Positions 19,637 to 28,282 are shown, counted from the stretch's first letter. The stretch is 47,203 nt of DNA from Alphaproteobacteria bacterium GM202ARS2 (GCA_014323835.1 JACONH010000010.1:1-47203), one strand, 5' to 3'. The notes: generated by a model not told the origin, from the sequence alone. Numbers and translations: made by a program.

Positions 19637-20128
19637 TCAACCGCCACCAGCGAGATGCTTATAACGGTCGAGAGCATCTTGCAAAATCCATGCGGCAGCC
19701 CTCGCATCGTGGTGCGAGTCCTGCGGGAGCGGTGCCCGTTTTTTTTCCAGCCCTTCTTTATGCAGGCGTTCAGCAGCAGAAGACGAATAACGTTCGTCCA
19801 CCAGTAGCACGGGCAAATCGAACGCCTTGTGGGCACGCACAGCAAAGGTGCGGGTGCGCGCGCATTGTTCGCCTTCCTGTCCGTCCCAGCGCAGCGGCAA
19901 GCCAACGATGAAACCGCCTACGTGGTGCTCGGCAACGATAGGACGTAAATGCTCAATGATATGTCCCCACTGGCGCGCATGAATGACGCCCAGCGGCACC
20001 GCAACCCGCCAACGTTTATCGCTCAGTGCCATGCCTGTGCGAGCAAGACCATAGTCGAGAGCCAAAAGACGCTTGTTTGCCGCAACCTCGCGAGAAAAAC
20101 GCTCAGGCTGCTTGCTAACCGAACTCAT
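19637..20128 (-). CDS. ruvX: RuvX/YqgF family putative RNase or Holliday junction resolvase
   Basis: RNase H-fold protein; in bacteria it matures the 5' end of 16S rRNA and has been linked to Holliday junctions. Family motifs are LALDYGLARTGMALSD (Asp25), GFIVGLPLRWDGQEGEQ, LLVDERYSS and HHDARAAAWIL, with the last acidic residues intact. The open frame runs far upstream across gatC, but the ATG at 20128 gives the family-like 163-residue protein that begins just before the first strand, so I use it. It is divergent from gatC with 49 bases between the starts, a common alphaproteobacterial arrangement. Confidence 0.92.
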   Translation of the reverse strand: MSSVSKQPERFSREVAANKRLLALDYGLARTGMALSDKRWRVAVPLGVIHARQWGHIIEHLRPIVAEHHVGGFIVGLPLRWDGQEGEQCARTRTFAVRAHKAFDLPVLLVDERYSSSAAERLHKEGLEKKRAPLPQDSHHDARAAAWILQDALDRYKHLAGGG

Positions 20129-20177
20129 TTCGTTTATCCCATCATCAAAGCCCAAACACACTATAGAGACTCGTTGA

Positions 20178-20471
20178 ATGACTATCGATAAAAAAACCAT
20201 AGACGACGTGGCACGCTTGGCGCGCTTGACTATCGATAGCAACGATACGCACTGGGCACAGAACTTAACCGCTATCTTCGAGTGGATCGCCCAACTGGAG
20301 CAAGTCAACACCGATGGCGTTGAGCCCCTGTATTCAATGGCAGACCATACGCTCCAGGCGGAGCCTGACGAGCGTAGCGATGGCGGCTGTCGCGATGCGG
20401 TTCTCAAAGAGAGCCCACAACAAAGCGACGGCTTTTTCATCGTGCCCACAGTCATCGAACGGTCGGACTGA
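20178..20471 (+). CDS. gatC: Asp/Glu-tRNA amidotransferase subunit C
   Basis: Small scaffold subunit of the GatCAB amidotransferase, which converts Glu-tRNA(Gln) and Asp-tRNA(Asn) to the correct amides. The 97-residue protein has VARLARLTIDSND at the start, the IFEWIAQLEQVNTDGVEPLYSM core and a C-terminal FIVPTVIE strand, all typical of GatC. gatA starts nine bases after its stop. Confidence 0.94.
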   Translation: MTIDKKTIDDVARLARLTIDSNDTHWAQNLTAIFEWIAQLEQVNTDGVEPLYSMADHTLQAEPDERSDGGCRDAVLKESPQQSDGFFIVPTVIERSD

Positions 20472-20480
20472 GAGGACGTC

Positions 20481-21968
20481 ATGACTACGACACCTTGTCA
20501 CATGACAATGGCGGAGGCTGCTGATGCTCTTGCCGACAAAGCCCTGAGTGCTTATGAGCTGACACAAGCCCACATAAAGGCAATTGGGCAACACAAAGAT
20601 CTCAACGCGTTTATTACGACAACGGCGGAACATGCCCTTAAACAAGCCCAAGCCAGCGACGAAAGGCGCAAACGGGGTGAAAGCTTAGGTGTCCTCGATG
20701 GTCTGCCCCTTGCTATCAAAGACCTCTTCTGCACCAGCAATACCCGCACCACCGCAGCATCCAAGATTTTGGCAAACTGGACGCCTCCCTACGAGTCGAC
20801 GGTAACCGCGCGGCTCTGGCAGAACGGCGCCGTCATGCTCGGCAAAACCAATATGGACGAATTCGCTATGGGCTCTGCCAGCAACACCGGCCACTTTGGT
20901 AGCGTTATTAATCCTTGGGTAGACACGTCATCTCCGAACACGCCCTTGACGGCGGGCGGCTCATCCGGCGGCTCAGCAGCGGCGGTCGCCGCACGACTCG
21001 CTTTGGGCGCACTCGGGTCAGACACCGGCGGCTCCATACGACAGCCCGCCGCCCTGTGCGGCATTGTCGGCGTCAAACCAACCTACGGGCGATGCTCGAG
21101 ATACGGCATGATCGCCTTCTCGTCATCCCTCGACCAAGCAGGCACCTTCACCCGTAGCGTCAAAGACGCCGGCCTTATCCTCAACGCTATCTGCGGATTC
21201 GACAAAAACGATACGACAACATCAAAACAAAATGTGCCCGACTTCACACAGGCTATCGGCAAAAACGTCAAAGGACTCCGAGTCGGCATCCCAAAAGAAT
21301 ACCATCACGACAACGTCCAGCCCTCGATTCTTGCAGCTTGGCAACAAGCCCAAGACATGCTCAAAGACAACGGCGCCCAACTGGTGCCTGTCTCTCTGCC
21401 GCACACAATCTACGCATTGCCCGCCTACTATATCATCGCCCCCGCTGAAGCCTCCTCCAACTTGGCGCGCTATGACGGAATCCGCTACGGACTCAGAGCC
21501 AAAGCCAACGACCTAGACGAATTGTACCACCAAACACGCTCACAAGGATTCGGCGAAGAAGTCAAACGCCGACTGCTCATCGGCACCTACGTCCTCTCAG
21601 CAGGCTACTACGATGCCTACTACCTCAAAGCAACAAAAGTACGTGCCAAAGTCAAAGAAGACTTCGACCATGTCTTTAACAAGGTGGACGCTCTCTTGAC
21701 GCCAACAACCCCGAATACGGCATTTCCTGTTCATCAACAAGACTCGGACCCGATTACCATGTATGTCAACGACCTGTTGACGGTGCCTGCCAGTCTTGCT
21801 GGTTTGCCGTCTTTATCGTTGCCAATTTGTCGCAACGAGCGGGGTCTGCCTTTGGGCGTGCATCTTATTGCTCCTTCCTTTGACGAGACGACTTTATTAC
21901 GTGTGGCTCATGTTTTGGAAAGCAACATTGAAGACGATTTTACGCCGCCGGCGCGCACAAACACCTAA
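20481..21968 (+). CDS. gatA: Asp/Glu-tRNA amidotransferase subunit A
   Basis: Amidase subunit that releases ammonia from glutamine for tRNA-dependent amidation. The amidase signature is complete: Lys80 (LPLAIKDLF), the cis-serine in GGSSGGS (159-165) and nucleophile Ser185 (TGGSIRQPAA). The 495-residue length is normal. It follows gatC closely, but gatB is not next; a peptidase gene overlaps its 3' end instead. Third codon positions are mostly C or A until about base 21675, then switch sharply to T or G for the last 95 codons, with no change of frame. Confidence 0.96.
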   Translation: MTTTPCHMTMAEAADALADKALSAYELTQAHIKAIGQHKDLNAFITTTAEHALKQAQASDERRKRGESLGVLDGLPLAIKDLFCTSNTRTTAASKILANWTPPYESTVTARLWQNGAVMLGKTNMDEFAMGSASNTGHFGSVINPWVDTSSPNTPLTAGGSSGGSAAAVAARLALGALGSDTGGSIRQPAALCGIVGVKPTYGRCSRYGMIAFSSSLDQAGTFTRSVKDAGLILNAICGFDKNDTTTSKQNVPDFTQAIGKNVKGLRVGIPKEYHHDNVQPSILAAWQQAQDMLKDNGAQLVPVSLPHTIYALPAYYIIAPAEASSNLARYDGIRYGLRAKANDLDELYHQTRSQGFGEEVKRRLLIGTYVLSAGYYDAYYLKATKVRAKVKEDFDHVFNKVDALLTPTTPNTAFPVHQQDSDPITMYVNDLLTVPASLAGLPSLSLPICRNERGLPLGVHLIAPSFDETTLLRVAHVLESNIEDDFTPPARTNT

Positions 21969-22926
21969 GTCTTACCCCTTAGGCCCGACGCGCACGTCCA
22001 CGTTGGCGGTAGATGGCGAGCACCGTCTTCATATTCAAGCCTATGGCAACCCGACAGGCGCGCCGGTTCTTTTTCTGCATGGAGGCCCCGGCAGTGGCTG
22101 TCATGACGGCCACAAGCGTCTTTTCGATGCCCGCCGTTGGCACGTTCTCTTCATGGATCAACGAGGAAGCGGACGCAGCCAATACCAAGACCTCTATCGC
22201 AACAACACAACGCAACACCTGATACACGACATCGAGACTCTACGGCAACACCACGGGATCGATAAGTGGACTCTCGTGGGCGGCTCGTGGGGGGCGACTC
22301 TCGCTTTGGCTTATGCTATCGCCTACCCGCAACATGTGCGCGGGCTCGTGCTACGTAGCCTCTTTCTTGCCAGCAAAGCAGACACCCGCTGGGCTTTTTA
22401 CAGTGCCGCGCAACGCTTTCGCCCCGACCTGTGGGATGACCTTCGAGGAACTCTCGATAGGCGTGATGATTCGGATGACCCCATAGCCACGTTGCAAGGG
22501 ATGCTGAAAAGCCCACAGGCTGAAACCCGAGAGCGTGCCGCACACATCTGGGCACGCTATGAGCATGTTCTTTCTTCTCTCGACGTAGCCCCCCCTTATT
22601 TTCCGACACAGAACACAAGCAAAAAGTGTCCCCGAACCCCTTTTTTAGAGAGTCACTATATGGCACACGATTTCTTTCTGCCACCGAACCATATTATCGA
22701 CAATGTCGCCCGTCTGCGTTGTCTTGATGCCCTTTTTATCAGTGGTCGCTATGATTTGCTTTGTCCGCCTGAGCCCATTTATCGTCTGCAACAGGCATGG
22801 GGCGAAAAATGCACGTTGCGTTTTGTCGAAACGGCAGCCCACCAAGCAGAAGCACCCGCCATGCGCGCGGCTCTGACGCGCGCCATAGACGATGCTTATT
22901 GTTGGGGAACAGACGTACCCGAATAG
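21910..22926 (+). CDS. pip: Proline iminopeptidase
   Basis: Alpha/beta-hydrolase of the prolyl aminopeptidase family (S33), which removes N-terminal proline. It has the oxyanion motif HGGPGSG (57-63), DQRGSGRS, nucleophile Ser126 in GGSWGAT, the acid in GRYDLLCPPE and the histidine in AAHQAEAP. The start is uncertain: ATG 21910 overlaps gatA by 59 bases and gives 338 residues, with an N-terminal basic stretch. The family core begins at YPLGPT; no better ATG lies between, and a non-ATG start is possible. Its 3' end overlaps queG, on the opposite strand, by 31 bases. Confidence 0.88.
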   Translation: MFWKATLKTILRRRRAQTPKSYPLGPTRTSTLAVDGEHRLHIQAYGNPTGAPVLFLHGGPGSGCHDGHKRLFDARRWHVLFMDQRGSGRSQYQDLYRNNTTQHLIHDIETLRQHHGIDKWTLVGGSWGATLALAYAIAYPQHVRGLVLRSLFLASKADTRWAFYSAAQRFRPDLWDDLRGTLDRRDDSDDPIATLQGMLKSPQAETRERAAHIWARYEHVLSSLDVAPPYFPTQNTSKKCPRTPFLESHYMAHDFFLPPNHIIDNVARLRCLDALFISGRYDLLCPPEPIYRLQQAWGEKCTLRFVETAAHQAEAPAMRAALTRAIDDAYCWGTDVPE

Positions 22927-24026
22927 ACAGCATGCCATTCGGCACGCACACTTTTATCTTGTTCGTTTGTGCCATAGCGTTGGTAGACACCTTTGAGTAT
23001 CTCTTTTGGGGCTAAGCGTCCCAAAGCCCAGACCGCCATGCCTCGCACCAATGGTGAGTCGTCCTTCAAGCGCGCACAAACCGCATCAAGAGCGCGGGCA
23101 TCCCCGCTATTACCAAGGGCAATCATCACGTTGCGCACAAAGCGATTGCGTCCCGTGCGTTTAATCGCCGTCCCCTTAAACAAGGCACGAAAAGCATCCT
23201 CATCGAGAGATGACAAAGAGATAAGCGACTCATCGATGCTCTGACTCTGCCAGTGGCGCGCCCTGCGAGCAAATTTATTCCAAGGGCATACCGCAAGGCA
23301 ATCATCGCACCCGTAAATACGGTTGCCGATTTTATGCCGTAAAGCACGGGGAATGACGCCCTTGTGTTCAATCGTCAAATACGAAATACACAAGCGGGCA
23401 TCCAACTGATAGGGCGCGACAATCGCTCGAGTCGGACAGATATCCATACAAGCCTGACAGCTACCACAATGGTCGTGCTCAGCCGTATCCGTCTCTAGTT
23501 CGAGGGTGGTCATAACCTCGCCAAGCAGTAACCACGAGCCATAATCTCGGGAGACCACGTTGGTGTGTTTGCCTTGCCAGCCCATACCTGCTTTTTGTGC
23601 GAGAGGCTTTTCCATCAACGGCGCGGTATCACAGAACACTTTTGCTTCGCCGCCGTTGTGGGCGATAAGCCAACGGGCAAGGGCTTTTAGACGCTGCGAC
23701 ATGATTTTGTGGTAGTCACGCCCCTGAGCATAGACGCTGATAACGCCCCTATCCCTGTGACGGAGACGAGTCAACGGATTGTAGCTCGGCTTATAGTTGA
23801 GCCCACAAACAATGACCGAGCGCGCACAAGACCATAGACAACGGGGGTCTTTACGCCTATCCTTGTTTTTATCTAACCAACCCATGTCGCCATGCCAACC
23901 CCGCTCGAGGAACACCTGCAAACGCTGCGATGTCTGTGCCAACAGACGAGGAGTCGTGATACGCACATCATCAAAGCCAAGCGAAAGGGCTTTGTCGCGT
24001 ATCAACTGGGAAGGGGACGCACTCAT
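22896..24026 (-). CDS. queG: Epoxyqueuosine reductase
   Basis: Final enzyme of queuosine synthesis, reducing epoxyqueuosine in tRNA with cobalamin. The protein has the QueG N-terminal domain (LGFDDVRITTP, FLERGWHGDMGWL) and the GMGWQGKHTNVVSRDYGSW region. Two 4Fe-4S ferredoxin motifs follow, CGSCQACMDICP and CDDCLAVCPWN, then a C-terminal helical-repeat segment (ALGNSGDARALDAV). The ATG at 24026 has AGGAG six bases upstream and gives 376 residues; the upstream in-frame ATG is less likely. The gene is head-to-head with queC, 14 bases between start codons, and shares the same pathway. Confidence 0.95.
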   Translation of the reverse strand: MSASPSQLIRDKALSLGFDDVRITTPRLLAQTSQRLQVFLERGWHGDMGWLDKNKDRRKDPRCLWSCARSVIVCGLNYKPSYNPLTRLRHRDRGVISVYAQGRDYHKIMSQRLKALARWLIAHNGGEAKVFCDTAPLMEKPLAQKAGMGWQGKHTNVVSRDYGSWLLLGEVMTTLELETDTAEHDHCGSCQACMDICPTRAIVAPYQLDARLCISYLTIEHKGVIPRALRHKIGNRIYGCDDCLAVCPWNKFARRARHWQSQSIDESLISLSSLDEDAFRALFKGTAIKRTGRNRFVRNVMIALGNSGDARALDAVCARLKDDSPLVRGMAVWALGRLAPKEILKGVYQRYGTNEQDKSVRAEWHAVYSGTSVPQQ

Positions 24027-24040
24027 GGGTGCTCCTCTCC

Positions 24041-24739
24041 ATGACACAAGCCCCGACACAAAAGCAAGGTGTCATTCTGTTGAGCGGCGGCATCGATTCG
24101 GCAACAACCCTTGTCCTCGCTCGCGATAAGGGTGTTGCGTTGCACGCTTTGTCCTTTCAGTATGGACAGAGACATCACCATGAACTCACCTATGCCAGCA
24201 TCCTTGCCAAACACTATAACCTCCCGCATACGACTGTGACAATCGAATCGGCTTTGTTCCGCAACTCGGCACTAACGGATACACGTCTTGCGGTGCCACA
24301 ACCCACAAGCGTTGCCGCCATCAAACAACAAGGAATCCCGACCACGTACGTGCCTGCGCGCAACAACCTGTTTCTCGCCTACGCCTTAGCCTACGGCGAA
24401 TCCCACGCCATAAGCGCCATTTTTTTCGGCGCCAACATCATCGACTATAGCGGCTATCCCGACTGCCGTCCCGAATTCATCGATTCATGGCAGAAAACCG
24501 CAAACCTTGCCACTAAAATCGGTCGCGAAAAGCCTATCACGCTCCACGCCCCGTTGCTGAAGATGGGCAAACGCGCTATCATCGAAACAGGCTTGCGCTT
24601 AGGACTCGACTACGCGCAAACATGGAGCTGCTATGACCCAACACCAGACAACCAACCCTGCGGACGATGCGACTCGTGCGTGCTACGAGCCGACGCCTTC
24701 CGCGAGCTCGGTGTCACAGACCCCCTGCTGAAGCGTTAA
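24041..24739 (+). CDS. queC: 7-cyano-7-deazaguanine synthase
   Basis: ATP-dependent enzyme that converts 7-carboxy-7-deazaguanine to preQ0. The PP-loop is LLSGGIDSATT (residues 13-23) and a C-terminal zinc site has four cysteines in CYDPTPDNQPCGRCDSC. The 232-residue length matches. I use the ATG at 24041; a GTG at 24029 would add four residues. Neither has a clear ribosome site. It is divergent from queG and followed by queE and queD, in pathway-linked order. A 13-bp dyad (CAGACAATGTCTG, 24740-24752) directly follows the stop. Confidence 0.95.
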   Translation: MTQAPTQKQGVILLSGGIDSATTLVLARDKGVALHALSFQYGQRHHHELTYASILAKHYNLPHTTVTIESALFRNSALTDTRLAVPQPTSVAAIKQQGIPTTYVPARNNLFLAYALAYGESHAISAIFFGANIIDYSGYPDCRPEFIDSWQKTANLATKIGREKPITLHAPLLKMGKRAIIETGLRLGLDYAQTWSCYDPTPDNQPCGRCDSCVLRADAFRELGVTDPLLKR

Positions 24740-24784
24740 CAGACAATGTCTGCTGGTCAATTGTTACCAAGATTCCCATAAGCC

Positions 24785-25444
24785 ATGCCCTACGCTGTTC
24801 ACGAGATTTATGCCAGTTACCAAGGGGAAGGTGCCATGAGCGGCACCCCCGCGGTTTTTTGTCGCCTGCGCGGCTGCAATCTCTGGTCGGGACACGAACA
24901 CACCCGCACCCAAGCAAAATGCCGATTCTGTGATACCCAGTTCGTCGGCGCCTATGGCACCAACGGCGGAGTCTTTACCCGCACAGCACTCGTCAAAAAA
25001 ATCTTGTCATGTTGGCAAAAAAACGCCCACAAAGAACAATACGCCCGCTCGCACAACCCTTATATTATCATGACCGGCGGTGAACCCATGCTCCAGCTCG
25101 ACACCCCTCTTATCGATGCCCTCCATACGCACGGCTGTCGTGTCGCCATCGAAACCAACGGCACACTGCCTGTGCCCGATAGCATCGATTGGATTTGCGT
25201 CAGCCCCAAGTTCGGCACCGAAATTCAACAAAAAACCGGACACGAACTCAAAGTCGTCTGGCCACAATCCTATACTCGACAAGACCTCAACGCTATGGCA
25301 CACTGGCACTTCAAGCATTTTTTTCTGCAACCCCTCGATGATGCCCGCAAAAACCGCAACTTCGCCTCCACAATGGCAACCTGCGCGCACAATAGCCCTT
25401 GGCGACTCAGCCTACAAACCCACAAAATTCTCGACATCCCGTAA
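24785..25444 (+). CDS. queE: 7-carboxy-7-deazaguanine synthase (radical SAM)
   Basis: Radical SAM enzyme that contracts the ring of 6-carboxytetrahydropterin to give 7-carboxy-7-deazaguanine. The cluster-binding cysteines are Cys31, Cys46 and Cys49, a C-x14-C-x2-C spacing known from some QueE proteins instead of the usual C-x3-C-x2-C. Other marks are IYASYQGEGAMSGTPAVFCR, MTGGEPMLQLD, VAIETNGT and the C-terminal FLQPLDD. The 219-residue length fits. It lies between queC and queD on the same strand. Confidence 0.94.
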   Translation: MPYAVHEIYASYQGEGAMSGTPAVFCRLRGCNLWSGHEHTRTQAKCRFCDTQFVGAYGTNGGVFTRTALVKKILSCWQKNAHKEQYARSHNPYIIMTGGEPMLQLDTPLIDALHTHGCRVAIETNGTLPVPDSIDWICVSPKFGTEIQQKTGHELKVVWPQSYTRQDLNAMAHWHFKHFFLQPLDDARKNRNFASTMATCAHNSPWRLSLQTHKILDIP

Positions 25445-25449
25445 CCATC

Positions 25450-25857
25450 ATGCCAAACAAGACGTCCACCACAATGCCAACCGTGTCGATTTACCATCGC
25501 TTCAGTTTTGTTGCGGCGCGGTCTCTGCCGCACATGCCCCCCAGTTATCGTTGTTCTCGTCTGCATGGTCATACCTTCAAAATAGAAGTCCGCCTCAAAG
25601 GTGTCGTCAATGCCAAAGACGGCTGGCTCTATGACCACTATGCCATTGCCGATGCCGTCCAACCTCTTATCGACCAGCTGGACCATCGTTACCTCAACGA
25701 TATTGACGGCATGGACAACAAGCCGAGCAACGAGACCATTGCCGTATGGTTCTGGCAACGCATCAAACCAAAGCTGCCGTTGCTCTCGCAAATCACTGTC
25801 ATCGATACCGACGCAACCGGCTGTATCTACAACGGCGAAGACAACGAACAGGGTTGA
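25450..25857 (+). CDS. queD: 6-carboxytetrahydropterin synthase with altered zinc site
   Basis: First dedicated step of preQ0 synthesis, from dihydroneopterin triphosphate. Family features are the catalytic Cys35 in YRCSRLHGH with zinc ligands His39 and His41, GWLYDHYAIADAVQ, QLDHRYLNDI and the C-terminal TGCIYNGE. The first zinc ligand is missing: the canonical AAH motif reads AAR here (Arg24, codon CGG). A histidine at position 28 is present in the E. coli protein as well, so it may not replace it. Start: ATG 25450, five bases after queE; a second ATG eight codons later is also possible. The 3' end overlaps pyrC, on the opposite strand, by 31 bases. Confidence 0.87.
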   Translation: MPNKTSTTMPTVSIYHRFSFVAARSLPHMPPSYRCSRLHGHTFKIEVRLKGVVNAKDGWLYDHYAIADAVQPLIDQLDHRYLNDIDGMDNKPSNETIAVWFWQRIKPKLPLLSQITVIDTDATGCIYNGEDNEQG

Positions 25858-27191
25858 CCGATAGGCTCACCTATCACGGTATCCTCGCGCATCACCAGGT
25901 TGCCCCGCACCATCGTCATGATGGGCCAGCCGATAACCTGCATGCCTTCATAGAGACTCCAGCCACATCGCGAGGAACCCAGACGGCGGCGCGCCTGAAG
26001 ATCAACGAGCGTCAAATCTGCATCGAATCCCTGCGTCATCGACCCCTTTGCTTGCAAACCAAAGACCCTTGCCACATTCGCTGACGTCATGGCAACCAAT
26101 CGGTTCAACCCCAGACGACCTTGATGACAATGATTCAGCATAATCGGGAGCATCTGTTGAACGCCCGGCATCCCTGAGGGCAGCTGCGGATAGACGGACT
26201 CGGTTTTTTCAGCGCGGGTGTGCGGGGCATGATCAGAGCCCACTGTAGCAATCTCGCCCCGTCGCACCGCATCCCATAACGCTTGACGATGACGAGACGA
26301 ACGTATCGGTGGATTGACAACCGCAAAGCCTTCGCCCCCCAACTCGGCAGCACGACGCAACGCCGAAGGCATCTCGAACGTCAAATGGTGTGGCGTGACT
26401 TCAACTGAAACCCAACCGCGCACCTGCGGGGCAAGACTCCGCAACCATAAAACCTCTTCCTGCGACGTCAGATGCAAAATATGCCCATAGCGTTTGTGCT
26501 TATGCAACAAACGCACCAGCCTTTGACTGGCATTCAACGCTGCCTGCGGGTCACGCAAACGCGCATGCGCGCCACAACCCCACCATTGTGACCATTGCTT
26601 GCTGTGGTTGTCCGCCCTTATCCGCAGCCGTGCTTCGTCCTCACAGTGCACGGCGATACGCCGATTCACACGAGCCAAAATGCCCCCTAAGGTTGCCTCA
26701 TCGTCAATCAACAGCGAGCCTGTCGAGCTACCCATAAAGACTTTAACGCCAACACAACCGTGCTGTTTTTCTACATCCGGCAAAGCCCGCCAGTGCTCCC
26801 GATGAGCACCCACATAAAAGCCGTAATCACAAAAGAGACGCCCCTTGGCTAAAGCCACCTTGTGGCGATGACTGGCAACATCCACGAGGGCAGGCTGCGT
26901 ATTGGGCATATCAAAGATACAACAGACACCGCCCAAAACAGCAGCCCGCGAGCCACTCGCCAAATCTTCTTTGTGCGTCAACCCCGGCTCACGAAAATGC
27001 ACGTGCGAGTCAATGACGCCAGGCAAAATATGTAAGCCGCGGGCATCGATGGCACGCTCTGCCCGCGACAAAGAGATTGTGCCCGCGACGTCCGCTATCT
27101 TGCCATCATGGATGGCGATGCTCGCGGTCTCGCTTCCTTTTTCGGTCACCACTGTGCCGCCATGCACCACCAAGTCGAACGTCCGCGCCAT
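25827..27191 (-). CDS. pyrC: Dihydroorotase, class I
   Basis: Zinc enzyme of pyrimidine synthesis that closes carbamoyl aspartate to dihydroorotate. Amidohydrolase features: DSHVHFREPGLTHKED, DMPNTQP, KVFMGSSTGSL (the lysine that can carry the bridging carboxylate), the metal histidines in VHCEDE and TPHHL, and GSDHAPHT near the C-terminal third. Length is 454 residues. The ATG overlaps the stop of the glycosyltransferase gene by one base (TGATG). It is the last gene of the pgk operon, and its 3' end overlaps queD by 31 bases. All metal ligands appear intact, so it is probably an active enzyme. Confidence 0.93.
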   Translation of the reverse strand: MARTFDLVVHGGTVVTEKGSETASIAIHDGKIADVAGTISLSRAERAIDARGLHILPGVIDSHVHFREPGLTHKEDLASGSRAAVLGGVCCIFDMPNTQPALVDVASHRHKVALAKGRLFCDYGFYVGAHREHWRALPDVEKQHGCVGVKVFMGSSTGSLLIDDEATLGGILARVNRRIAVHCEDEARLRIRADNHSKQWSQWWGCGAHARLRDPQAALNASQRLVRLLHKHKRYGHILHLTSQEEVLWLRSLAPQVRGWVSVEVTPHHLTFEMPSALRRAAELGGEGFAVVNPPIRSSRHRQALWDAVRRGEIATVGSDHAPHTRAEKTESVYPQLPSGMPGVQQMLPIMLNHCHQGRLGLNRLVAMTSANVARVFGLQAKGSMTQGFDADLTLVDLQARRRLGSSRCGWSLYEGMQVIGWPIMTMVRGNLVMREDTVIGEPIGQPCSLSSPL

Positions 27192-28282
27192 CACAACGAG
27201 TCCACAACTTTGTCTAAGCCCTGTAGCGTATCATACCATTTCTGGAGGGCACGAGCAGGTGTGAATTGGTCGAGATAAGCCCTGTAGCCTGCTTGAGCAA
27301 CGGCATCGACGGACGTGTCCTGTTCTTCTACTTTCTGTAACACATGAGCCCACGCGTGCATCGACGAGTCGGTAACAAAGACATTGCCTTGCGGGAGCAA
27401 GCGGCGGTCGAGATAACGCGGGCGCGCCAGCAAGACGACTTTTCGGCACGCCCACGCCTCGAGCAAAGGTTCGTCGAAGGCATCCATTTCATCAAGTAAC
27501 GCCAAAGCGTCGCATGCTTTGACATGCTCGGCATAGTTTGCCTCTCCCTTGAGGATACGCAATCTTGGTCGGATACCATAGGCGACCGAGCGTTCGGCGA
27601 TAGCCTTTGTTTGCCCCTCGCCACTATGGAAGAGCCACACATACCAATTTTGTTGCATCTTCAATGCCGAGAACAACCTGTCGAGTTCTTCCTGCCATAA
27701 ACCCTGGGGGGCGTTCTGGGCGCGCACAAGGAGCACTCTTGCCCGCGCTGGAATGGCATAATCACGAGCACGATTAATCTGCCCCACCTCCGTCACTCTA
27801 TCGACCAAAAAAGGCACACAAAACAGACGCTGACTCTGCCAGCCTTTATCCTCCTGCAAGGAATCCCGTAGCATCTCACGAAAGGTGAACACGGCATCGA
27901 ACATGCCTGCCTCCGGTCTATGGGTATAATCGAAGACGATTCCGACGCGCATGACGGCTTTGTGTTCACGGCGAGCGACAACCGAGCGTGCACCCCGTCC
28001 CCACGCCAAAACATGCGAGAGACCATACGCTCCGATAAAATCATCGATATCGCGGGTCATCCGCCGCTGCGACCGAGACAACACCCCCGTTGTCTCGCTA
28101 TCCATAACATCGAGACGAGCATCGACTCCCCGACGATGCAACATGTCCAAAAGACGCACCGAACCAAAACCCAAAGCGTATTGCTTGACACCTAAACCAG
28201 CCAGCCCACCGAGAACATGGAGCAACAGACGCCTATGGCGGAAAGCCAGACGTTCTTCTATCACGTGAAGCACGCGCATCAT
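27191..28282 (-). CDS. Probable GT-B-fold glycosyltransferase
   Basis: A 363-residue protein with a GT-B look: an N-terminal Rossmann-type half starting RVLHVIEERL with GGLAGLGVKQYALGF, and a C-terminal half with PARARVLLVRAQN, RLRILKGEANYAEHVKACDAL and DEPLLEAWACRKVVLLAR, which resembles the donor-binding E-x-EAxA region of family 4-type transferases. Donor and acceptor cannot be told. The ATG overlaps the rpe stop (TGATGATG) and its own stop overlaps pyrC by one base, so it is translated within the operon. Why a sugar transferase sits between rpe and pyrC is unclear. Confidence 0.6.
   Translation of the reverse strand: MMRVLHVIEERLAFRHRRLLLHVLGGLAGLGVKQYALGFGSVRLLDMLHRRGVDARLDVMDSETTGVLSRSQRRMTRDIDDFIGAYGLSHVLAWGRGARSVVARREHKAVMRVGIVFDYTHRPEAGMFDAVFTFREMLRDSLQEDKGWQSQRLFCVPFLVDRVTEVGQINRARDYAIPARARVLLVRAQNAPQGLWQEELDRLFSALKMQQNWYVWLFHSGEGQTKAIAERSVAYGIRPRLRILKGEANYAEHVKACDALALLDEMDAFDEPLLEAWACRKVVLLARPRYLDRRLLPQGNVFVTDSSMHAWAHVLQKVEEQDTSVDAVAQAGYRAYLDQFTPARALQKWYDTLQGLDKVVDSL

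Noticed and set aside
20129..20482. 118-residue N-terminal extension of RuvX across gatC
   Set aside because: It is antisense to gatC and has no similarity to the RuvX fold; the ATG at 20128 gives the normal family length.
24740..24784. preQ1 riboswitch between queC and queE
   Set aside because: The gap holds only a 13-bp dyad; there is no H-type pseudoknot pattern or A-rich tail of a preQ1 aptamer, and the site is downstream of queC rather than in a 5' leader.
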